Shown piece after piece: positions 20,014 through 28,656 of a stretch of 64,000 nt of DNA. The translations under genes were made by a program, and so were the position numbers. The notes beneath the pieces are model-generated. The model was not told the origin of the DNA. It saw nothing but the letters and a program-made list of their open reading frames with translations, and ran no database searches. Source of the stretch: Chondrosia reniformis. Taxonomy: Eukaryota; Porifera; Demospongiae; Chondrillida; Chondrillidae. The stretch lies in contig OX359195.1 of the NCBI GenBank assembly GCA_947172415.1, positions 558,001 to 622,000 on the forward strand. The letters run 5' to 3'. The first letter of the stretch is position 1; the number at the start of each line of letters is the position of its first letter.

Positions 20014-21473
20014 CTCTGAATTCCCTCTCGAGAAGTTCTGCTTCTGGTCTACAACTTTGGGGTACTTGATCGATAATGCATGGGGGAGGGTAAGTCCCAG
20101 GTCCACCCTGCGGGGGAGGGTAAGTCCCAGGTCCACCCTGCGGGGGAGGGTAAGTCCCAGGTCCACCCTGCGGGGGAGGGTAAGTCCCAGGTCCACCCTG
20201 CGGGGGAGGGTAAGTCCCAGGTCCACCCTGCGGGGGAGGGTAAGTCCCAGGTCCACCCTGCGGGGGAGGGTAAGTCCCAGGTCCACCCTGCGGGGGAGGG
20301 TAAGTCCCAGGTCCACCCTGCGGGGGAGGGTAAGTCCCAGGTCCACCCTGTGGGGGAGGGTAAGTCCCAGGTCCACCCTGCGGGGGAGGGTAAGTCCCAG
20401 GTCCACTTTGGAGTGGAGGATTAAAAGACATCCCTCCTTGGGTGTTAGGAAAGGTAGCTTGCACGTTAATTCCAGGAAACCCTCCCATTGGCTGTCCTCC
20501 AGCTCCAGGAGCCTGAAAGCCCATATTAAATGGCATTTGTCCACCAGGAAATTGTGGGTTGGCTTTTGGCTGAACTTGCTGGGGATAACCCCCATATTGA
20601 GTAGGAGGCGGACCCTGAGGAACAGATGCTACCTACGTATAACAAGAGAATGCAGCATCCTTATCTCAATACATAGATTAGTATCCATATAACTGTATGT
20701 TTGCATACATAACATATATCCAATGACATGCAAAAATGTGAAGTATGTGTACACATACAACTGAATATTTTGGGACATGAAAACCATTCCTAGTACAGTA
20801 TGGAGTTCTCATATACGTATATTATACTCTTTAATCCACCACTCCAGTGTATTCCATCTGTGCAATCAGTTATACATTACTAACCTGATCTAATATCTTT
20901 CTACACTCCTCTTTGTGGTGTACGGTGGCATCCAAAACTGCATACTTATTTATCCCGTCATTGATTTTACTACATAGAAAGAATCTCATATAGAGAACAT
21001 CAAAAAAATATACAAACTTTAAGTTCATACCTTGCAATTATCTCTACTGCTGAAACTTTGTCATGTACAAAACACTCTACAATCGCTTTTCCTTCTTCTC
21101 CATTAATACTGCACATTCGCTTTGGAGAGGAAGCAAACCAAAGATCATCTCACCAAATAGGATTTGGATTAATATTACATGTACTCACAGTTGACAACGT
21201 TCTTAAGGCTTCCTCTTTTTCAGAGTCAAAGTTTAATTTCTTTAAAATTTGCACAACTTGTGATCCATTTAAGTAATGCTGTTGGAAACTGGTCTTTTTT
21301 CCATCAGCGAAGTGCTCCTGCGAGTGATAAAGACCATAGCGTGTTATGCGTGTACACTACCGGTGGATATGCGTACATTTAGCAAAACACGCAATCGATC
21401 GTCACATCTTTAGTGAACCCTCCCTTACCTTCTCTATTTGAGCTAGCAAGATTTGAAAGGTGGTCGGGTCCAT
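20014..21473 (-). CDS. DUF4476-like protein with proline-rich tail, unit A module 1
   Basis: Minus-strand exons: 21429-21473 (MDPTTFQILLAQIEK), 21189-21317 (GSQVVQILKKLNFDSEKEEA), 21031-21119 (RMCSINGEEGKAIV), 20885-20969 (SKINDGINKYAVLD) and 20014-20632. Phases are continuous. The N-terminal part resembles the DUF4476 helical repeat (xVxxILxxFxFDSxKxxAL), unknown function. The last exon encodes a Gly/Pro/Gln-rich segment and about eleven copies of GPGTYPPPQG, then continues in frame into a Death-exon remnant (CIIDQVPQ..CRPEAELLEREF) before a GTCAGT donor. Downstream exons in A are damaged (acceptor deleted near 19345), so the true C-terminus is uncertain. Proline-rich tails of this kind often mediate membrane-trafficking or ESCRT contacts; that is speculation here. 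Confidence 0.7.
20081..20403. repeat. 30-bp coding minisatellite, about 11 copies
   Basis: The unit GGGGGAGGGTAAGTCCCAGG plus TCCACCCTGC repeats without length change, encoding GPGTYPPPQG on the minus strand. One copy has T for C (CTGTGGGGG). Unit B retains only two copies (45329-45378). A 30-bp period preserves the reading frame. The plus strand has GGGGGAGGG tracts that could form G-quadruplexes. Confidence 0.95.
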
Positions 21474-21500
21474 TTTCGTCAGTCAGGTCACGCGAGAGGA

Positions 21501-21525
21501 GGCATGCGCAGAGACCACGCCCAAT
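21501..21525. promoter_or_regulatory. GC-rich promoter-like element upstream of module 1
   Basis: About 30-50 bases upstream of the MDPTTF start codon lies GGCATGCGCAGAG, an NRF-1-like half palindrome, followed by CCACGCCC, an Sp/KLF-like box, in otherwise AT-rich DNA. The same block precedes modules at 46444 and 48606; modules at 22801 and 49941 have GGCATGGGCAG instead, and the module at 47774 lacks it. Confidence 0.35.
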
Positions 21526-22203
21526 TCAGAGGTGTATCATTGAAAGAATGGCGTTCACCATTTATATTTCTTAAAAGGAAGAAGCGCTATAGGCGTATAT
21601 AGGCTGTAACATTCGAACTATACTGTATATACTCTGTGTATTTCTCTGTACAGTGCTACATGGAGCCATTAGGCCCTTGTATGCTTATATAGCACACAAT
21701 GCACTCTTAACAACAACAATAATATATAGCTGGATAATCTATGTATAAGGGTCAAGTCCTAATTATACTGGTAAACTCCCTCTAAACCCACATGGCTATA
21801 TACTTTGTAGGGAGTGCCCAGTGAAAGATACGTATACAAGGAATACACGTGTATAATGATCACTATGACAATAATTAGGTGGAGCCTGCCTCTATGGGGT
21901 AACCTCTGTATATGTGATCTTTTGTACAGGAAATACCAGAGCTTGTGCTATGAATTGTAGGGCATTCCTAATATATTTTCATCACTCGAGAACCCCTACA
22001 AAGTACATGTACACATAATGTATAGCTGGTGTATAGGGATCTACATCTATAGTATGTATATATATATATGTCCAATCTCTCTTGAAAATTAACTGTCACA
22101 TGAAAACCATTCCTAGTACAGTATGGAGTTCTTATATATATTATACTCTTTAATTCACCATCCCAGTGTATTCCATCTGTGCAATCAGTTATACATTACT
22201 AAC

Positions 22204-22801
22204 CTGAGCTAATATCTTTATACACTTCACTTTGTCAAAAGTGATGGCATCCAAAACTACATACTTTTTTATCGGGTCATTGATTTTACTACATAGAAAG
22301 AATTTCATATAAAGAACATCAAAAAAATATACAAACTTTAAGTTCATACCTTGCAATTATCTCTACTGCTGAAACTTTGTGATGTACAAAACACTCTACA
22401 ATCGCTTTTCCTTCTTCTGCATTAATACTGCACATTCGCTTTGGAGAGGAAGCAAAGCAAAGATCATCTCACCAAATAGGATTTGGATTAATATTACATG
22501 TACTCACAGCTGACAACGTTCTTAAGGCTTCCTCTTTAGCAGAGTCAAAGTTAAATTTCTTTAAAATTTGCACAACTTGTGATCCATTTACGTAATGCTG
22601 TTGGAAACTGGTCAAAACACTCTTTCTTCCATCATCGAAGTGCTCCTGCGAGTGATAAAGACCATAGCGTGTTATGCGTGTACACTACCGGTGGATATGC
22701 GTACATTTAGCAAAACGCGCAATTGATCTTCATATCTTTAGCGAACCCTCCCTTACCTTCTCTATTTGAGCTAGCAAGCTTTGAAAGGTGGTCGGGTCCA
22801 T
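22204..22801 (-). CDS. DUF4476-like 5' exon module 2, unit A
   Basis: Second copy of the four 5' exons: 22757-22801 (MDPTTFQSLLAQIEK), 22508-22645 (GSQVVQILKKFNFDSAKEEA), 22350-22438 and 22204-22288 (INDPIKKYVVLDAITF). Exon 22508-22645 is three codons longer than in module 1 (SVLTSFQQ). No proline-rich tail follows before module 1. Because the fourth exon ends and the second exon begins in phase 0, splicing could append module 2 to module 1 by skipping exon 1 of module 1; otherwise it would encode a short protein. Confidence 0.65.
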
Positions 22802-23379
22802 TTTCGTCGGTCAGGTCACGCGAGAGGAGGCATGGGCAGAGACCACGCCCAATTCAGAGGTGTATCATTGAAAGAATGGCGTTCACCATTTATATTCTTA
22901 AAAGGAAGAAAGCGCTATAGGCGTATATAGGCTGTAACATTCGAACTATACTGTATATACTCTGTGTATTTCTCTGTACAGTGCTACGTGGAGCCATTAG
23001 GCCCTTGTATGCTTATATAGCACACAATGCACTCTTAACAACAACAATATATAGCTGGATAATCTATGTATCAGGATCAATTCCTAATTATACTGGTAAA
23101 CTCCCTCTAAACCCACATGGCTATATACTTTGTAGGGAGTGCCCAGTGAAAGATACGTATACAAGGAATGCACATGTATAATGCATGATCACTATGACAA
23201 TAATTAGGTGGAGCCTGCCTCTATGGGGTAACCTCTGTATATGTGATCTTTTGTACAGGAAATACCAGAGCTTGTGCTATGAATTGTAGGGTATTCCTAA
23301 TATATTTTCATCTCGAGAACCCCTACAAAGTACATGTACACATAATATATAGCTGGTGTATAGGGATCTACATCTATAG

Positions 23380-23416
<37 letters not shown>

Positions 23417-23690
23417 AATCTCTCTTGAAAATTAACTGTTACATGATGTCAGAGAACAGTGCGTCACTTTACCTCAAATCAGACCTGCCTTCGTATGAGA
23501 TAGGGACCACTGTATAGGAATGAAAAGAATATACTAATTAAGTGTGTAAATATACATTACAAGTAAAATATGGCTAACATAAATATACATATATATCACC
23601 ACAGTTGCATGGTATATCAAAACATTATGAAAACAAAAACTAACACAGGTAGCATGTATTAGTATAAATATTGTATTAAGAAATGTTGTA
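22802..23690. other. 5' flank of the DUF4476-like cluster, unit A
   Basis: Contains the GC-rich promoter-like block near 22830, then AT-rich DNA with a (TA)n tract at 23386-23412. Each module carries a copy of this flank (for example 21530-22080). No further gene seen. B equivalent: 49942-50830. Confidence 0.6.
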
Positions 23691-23696
23691 ATTAGG

Positions 23697-24094
23697 CCAA
23701 AGAAAAGCTAGTTCAGACCAGCTTAGACACACTAAGACAGACCAGCTCAAATGCCAGAGAAAAGCTAGTTCAGACCAGCTAAGACACACTAAGACAGACC
23801 AGCTCAAATGCCAGAGAAAAGCTAGTTCAGACCAGCTAAGACACACTAAGACAGACCAGCTCAAATGCCAGAGAAAAGCTAGTTCAGACCAGCTAAGACA
23901 CACTAAGCCAGACCAGCTCAAATGCCAGAGAAAAGCTAGTTCAGACCAGCTAAGACACACTAAGCCAGACCAGCTCAAATGCCAGAGAAAAACTAGTTCA
24001 GACCAGCTAAGACACACTAAGACAGACCAGCTCAAATGCCAGAGAAAAGCTAGTTCAGACCAGCTAAGACACACTAAGACAGACCAGCTCAAAT
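23697..24094. repeat. 57-bp minisatellite, about 7 copies, unit A
   Basis: The unit starts AAGCTAGTTCAGACCAGCTA and contains ACACTAAGACAGACCAGCTC. CAGACCAGCT occurs twice per unit, so it looks like a doubled half-unit. 57 is divisible by 3, which explains the open minus-strand frame rich in Leu-Ser-Trp-Ser; there is no other evidence for coding. Confidence 0.9.
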
Positions 24095-25290
24095 GACAAT
24101 AGGACAAAATCAACCGGACTACACCAGCATAAAGTGACCAGGAACTGCCAAGCTCATAGCTGTAAATCCATGACCAGGAACAATTAACCAGAACAAACTG
24201 ACAAACTTAAGTTGATGAACGTAACATCTGAAATAGTCCACGCAAACTGTAGGAAAATATATAATATATACAACTGAATAATGTACTCGTAAAATGTAAA
24301 CATGGCAAACCTTTATAACAATTGCAAGAACTTGGGAATTAATTCTTCAGTTGTGAAATTTCAGAAGATGAAATTAGGGACTGCATGCCAGCTGAATGTT
24401 GCAAATCCACATTTGGGACATTCAGGTCAAATCATACCAAATGAAAAGCTTGCAAAACCTGTGGAATGTATGAATATAATACAACTGAATAATGTACATA
24501 TATAACATGTCAAACCTTCAAAAGATGAAGATCTTGTGGCTGGTGCTTTCTGTTCTGAAGTAATATCTCAGTTCAGAAGTTAACATTGCTCCATTTCTTT
24601 GCTGAATATTCTGATTCAGAATGTCTTTTTTGCAATAAAAGTTTGCAATATAAGTTGAAGTATGAAGAATGTTATTTTAAATTCACACAGAAATTGAAGT
24701 GATTCACAGTCATCCATGTTTTCTACCAATAATTATGCTGAATATTCTGAATGTCATAAGACATTAAAATGCAAAAAGCCAATCTTGCTGAATCTTTATA
24801 AATGCAAGTTACTGAGTGTCTTTATGACACAAATGCCAATTTCTTGAGTAAATGGTTGCAAGCAAAAGGCCAATATTGAATGTCTCAAGTATAAATTATA
24901 ATGCATATTAAGTTTTTTTACCAGTGAATTGTACTCTGCATGCGTAGATCACATTAAAATCAAGAAATACAACGGTAATATCAATGTATAAAAATAACAC
25001 ATCAAATAAATAATCTGCAAAGACTGTACAGTGAAGGTACTTGAGCCAATTAGCACAATTACTATACAGAGAACATGCATGGATACAAAATTAAAGACTG
25101 TATAAGTGCACAACTTGTGTGCTGGTAAATGGTGGCCCATTTCATGTTCAGTTATAGTGCAGATATTAAGGGAGTCATTTGGAGTCATTTGGTTAAGATT
25201 CCAATCACTGTGCAAGGACTAGCAGACATGCCTCTTCTCCATCTACATACGCAGGTCTGATAACTCTTGATAATCAGAATCATCTAACCC
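24095..25290. other. spacer with weak protein-like remnants, unit A
   Basis: AT-rich. A plus-strand open frame at 24302-24505 (67 codons) is unsupported. Around 24600-24860 are repeated GAATATTCTGA and Cys/Lys-coding words (ECLFCNKSLQYK) that look like fragments of degraded C2H2-type fingers. I would not call a gene. B equivalent: 51291-52485. Confidence 0.4.
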
Positions 25291-25297
25291 TAGTCTT

Positions 25298-26357
25298 CTA
25301 CAGTTTATCCTGCAAAGTCTTACTTACTATTCCAATGGCCTCTGCATGTGTTTAATGTGCTTTCCACTCCCCCACTACACCACTCCCCCACTACACCACT
25401 CCCCCACTACACCACTCCCCCACTACACCACTCCCCCACTACACCACTCCCCCACTACACCACTCCCCCACTACACCACTCCCCCACTACACCACTCCCC
25501 CACTACATCACTCCCCCACTACACCACTCCCCCACTACACCACTCCCCCACTACACCACTCCCCCACTACACCACTCCCCCACTACACCACTCCCCCACT
25601 ACACCACTCCCCCACTACACCACTCCCCCACTACACCACTCCCCCACTACACCACTCCCCCACTACACCACTCCCCCACTACACCACTCCCCCACTACAC
25701 CACTCCCCCACTACACCACTCCCCCACTACACCACTCCCCCACTACACCACTCCCCCACTACACCACTCCCCCACTACACCACTCCCCCACTACACCACT
25801 CCCCCACTACACCACTCCCCCACTACACCACTCCCCCACTACACCACTCCCCCACTACACCACTCCCCCACTACACCACTCCCCCACTACACCACTCCCC
25901 CACTACACCACTCCCCCACTACACCACTCCCCCACTACACCACTCCCCCACTACACCACTCCCCCACTACACCACTCCCCCACTACACCACTCCCCCACT
26001 ACACCACTCCCTCACTACACCACTCCCCCACTACACCACTCCCCCACTACACCACTCCCTCACTACACTACCATTCAATGTACATAACCATATGGTTGTA
26101 CATGTACAGTAACCATAGCAACACACACTAATAAGAAAAGATAAGTGACATTATCAAACATTCCTCTTCAAGACAAACTGTGTAAAACATCAAAGTGGTT
26201 CATTATAACAAGCCCTAATGACCAGAGCTGATAAAGAAGCACTCATATATGTATTGTATATTGTACTCTTATTAACCTGAGGCAGTTGCAAGATCTGTTC
26301 CTCTTCTGTCGTGAGCCCTTTCTGTTTCTTCTTATTCTTAGCAAGCACTCCTTCCAT
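25298..26357 (-). CDS. possible small two-exon gene around the 17-bp array, unit A
   Basis: Exon 26277-26357 opens with ATG (MEGVLAKNKKKQKGLTTEEE) and ends at a GTTAAT donor; exon 25298-25339 (AIGIVSKTLQDKL, stop) joins in phase 0 after a CAGAG acceptor. The predicted peptide is 40 residues, charged and helical. The intron contains the 17-bp minisatellite. Both exons are conserved in B (53200-53280, 52493-52534). Family unknown; the first exon may instead be internal to a longer gene starting near 28081. Confidence 0.3.
25366..26070. repeat. 17-bp C-rich minisatellite, about 41 copies, unit A
   Basis: The unit CACTACACCACTCCCCC is extremely uniform, with rare CTCCCTCACT and ACATCAC variants. 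Every unit has a C5 run; the strand has no G at all across the array, and the complement has G5 runs every 17 bases. Because 17 is not a multiple of 3, all three frames stay open, producing artefactual ORFs. Confidence 0.95.
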
Positions 26358-26482
26358 AACAGAAGTTTTTTGAGCAATCACATTGCAAAAGTACAAAAAC
26401 AGAATTTGTTGATATTGTCGAATGCTGACATAGCAATTGTATTGTAAATGGCAACAAAACAGTTTAGCTAAGTAACAATCAA

Positions 26483-26507
26483 AAGTCAAGTCAAGTCAAG
26501 TCAAGTC
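26483..26507. repeat. (AAGTC)5 microsatellite
   Basis: Five AAGTC units. B copy at 53406-53430 has the same number. Confidence 0.9.
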
Positions 26508-26934
26508 TGTATGTTGCCATTCACTTGGCATGTGATGATGTGTTTATGCAATTTCCATGCATAGTGCATCATGATACTCTCACTCTATATACATATAGTG
26601 CTATACTATATATATGCTAACATGGTGTCTCAGAATATCTAACAATATACATGCACCTACGTATATCTCTCAAGTAACTGTAATCAGCTCTATTTCACAA
26701 TTAGTATGTCATAATTTTTTCACAATTTCAAATTTATTCCCAAACTGCATACAGTCAATTAAACAATACATAACAAAATTAATCTCAAATTTTGTTACAA
26801 AGAAGTCAACTTTAATTTCAAATGAATCTTGAATGTTTCTGGCATGCAATTCCCTTCAGATTAACTTCATCACTGGGCATTCAGAAGTTCCTTTAATTCC
26901 CATCCATTTTTATTAGTCCATAACTCTAAAAGAA

Positions 26935-28081
26935 TTAAACATTTTCTGTCATCCCCTTCTTCATTAAAGTTAAGAACTCTCTAAAATCTGGATGTTCCCA
27001 AGTGCCCAGAGTTTTAGCAAGGGGTTCAAGCTTTAGGTGGATCTCAGTTAGCTCATTGTGCTCCTCAGGAGACATGAGTGGGCAGGAGTGGATCTCAGTT
27101 TTGACAGTTAAGTCAGCCAACACAGGCATCACTTGATCTCTCAAATGACTACTACTCTCTCCCCCAATCACCACACCTGTACACAACACATTCATATAGA
27201 AATACAATATTATGGAACTAGTAACTTTTGATTCCAATTTGCTAAATTTTAAAACTTAAGGTATTACAAATTTGTGACTTTTTAAACAAGCAATTAAGTT
27301 TCATAACAATACAAAATAACATTGGGAGATCTATACAAACAAAATGCACACAGAAGTATATACATATAGAGGCAGACCCTATAATTAGTGCACTGGAGAA
27401 TCAGGTAAATTAGAAAACAGGCTGATTGTCATACACTGCAATGTCTGGTTAGTGATAGTTGTGGGGATAACAGCTGCCAATCCTCAAATAAGGTCAAAGG
27501 TTAGGGGTGTTCTGGGTGTTGAAGAACCCCCTCTAAATTTGAGTTTGTACGTATTAGCAATACTCAACTCTTGGCATATTACGTATTATCCAAAAACCTC
27601 ATAACCTTCCCCTATATAACTTGGCACTCCCCTTATAACTTTCAACCCATTGATTCAATACTAGGCAAGCTACAAGCAGTAACGCTCAACTGCTACCAAC
27701 TCACTTGGGCTACATGAAACTGGTGTTATCTTTTGCCTTACATCTTCCTTGTCAATGATTGGGTTCAGGTGGACCTGCAGAAGATAATCTGGCCCTTCTG
27801 CAGAATATACAAGTGGGGCTCACTTCCACCACCACCTTGCCACCATCAATTGCAATCCAAGCCTTGATGACCTTGAGAAGGTTATATGCCAAGTTACGGG
27901 ACATGGACACTTCCAGCAGTATGGCTGTATTCTACTGGCCAAGAAGAATGGCAAGTTCCTTCCATTTAAATATTGGAGTATATATGAATCTGTAGGAAAA
28001 AAACAATATATTACTGACTGAGTACAGTGATACCAAGCTAAGTATGACTATGGTGCACATTTAGGTACCTTCAGTCGCCAT
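26935..28081 (-). CDS. putative minus-strand gene at the right end of unit A
   Basis: A 13-nt start exon (28069-28081, ATGGCGACTGAAG followed by GTACCT) is preceded by a plausible 5' region. An exon starts near 27989; its frame with residues LAYNLLKVIKAWIAIDGG (about 27780-27930) looks coding but is not in phase with the start exon. A terminal exon 26935-27176 (GGESSSHLRDQVMPVLAD.., stop TAA) has a good acceptor. I do not recognise the protein and the exon chain is incomplete. All three blocks are kept in unit B (54954-54966, about 54640-54874, 53858-54099). Confidence 0.35.
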
Positions 28082-28353
28082 TTTTGTAATCGCTTAGCCC
28101 TATAAGGTCGGGGAAATCCCTTTGCCTAATGGGAAAATCCCTTTGCTCACTATAGCTATAATTGGTAGTTTAGGTCGGTCGCCGTATTAATAAAGGAGTA
28201 AAACAAAATTTCTACTGACGTCCTCGACTCTGTTTTAATCACACATAAACAGATGCAATTATTTGTTCTTTATATTTTTCCTTGAATGTAACATTTTCAC
28301 AAAATATATTAATTCAAGCTTCCATGGAAACGCGAACCAATTTCGTCGTATAA
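28082..28353. other. right end of unit A and A-B junction
   Basis: Upstream flank of the putative start exon at 28081, containing a direct repeat AAATCCCTTTGC (about 28107 and 28126), ending in GTCGTA followed by a TAATAATAAT tract where unit B begins within the 3' flank of its RabGAP gene. The B-C junction is at 54967-55240. Confidence 0.8.
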
Positions 28354-28656
28354 TAATAATATAGAAACCAATTATTATAGAGATGGCCTCGGCATGTATA
28401 TATGTGCGTTGTTTGGACACAGCTTCAATCTCGAAACTGTAGCTAATTCCTTCTTAGATTGTTTCAATACTGTAGCTGCAAATCTTTAATTGAGATCTTC
28501 CTTTTATTGCATGGAGAAAATCTTCAAATATGAAATGTACAGTATACGAACGTATATAGTGGACTTAATTGCATGTGCTATGCAGAACATATACAATACC
28601 CAAACTTAGAATAAGTACAAAACAAAAGCTTTAAACCTGGAAAATGTTTGGTGAGC

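Larger units (their letters stand above)
13010..20090. repeat. dispersed paralogous pair within unit A (about 13010-14809 and 19270-20090)
   Basis: Shared, in order: ACTCAGTTATAT..GACTTAC, the NPPNQP motif, GGAAGCATGGAAGA, GTCAGTGGACTGGCTACCCAGTGGATATGGGG, CATTTGGT.GCTGGCCACCATCAGCCACAGGAAAG and the Death-exon end. The right-hand copy has lost most of the Death exon and lacks the Penelope insertion, providing an empty-site control. The interval between them holds the MTAN/PNP-fold gene. Confidence 0.75.
1895..28353. repeat. tandem segmental duplication, unit A (about 26.46 kb)
   Basis: Homology with units B and C begins at the TAATAATATAG tract (1895, 28354 and 55241). To the left, A has unique flank while B and C have the same sequence ending GAACCAATTTCGTCGTA, which is the right end of the unit. 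The unit carries all genes listed below in fixed order and orientation. It differs from B by a 941-bp segment (15337-16277), a 234-bp segment (18808-19041), a 1014-bp segment (19344-20357) and a 228-bp insertion (10456-10683) that B lacks. Confidence 0.95.

Noticed and set aside
23697..24094. CRISPR array
   Set aside because: Contiguous tandem repeats without unique spacers, in a eukaryotic context.
23676..24113. Leu-Ser-Trp-Ser repeat protein resembling a membrane protein
   Set aside because: The 57-bp repeat is divisible by three, so any stop-free frame persists; no other support.
24560..24860. C2H2 zinc-finger gene
   Set aside because: Only scattered Cys/Lys words without proper CxxC..HxxxH spacing and with frequent stops.
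25346..26131. 261- and 254-residue Pro/Thr/His-rich frames
   Set aside because: Pure consequence of a stop-free 17-bp repeat; several frames are open at once and the length varies with repeat number.
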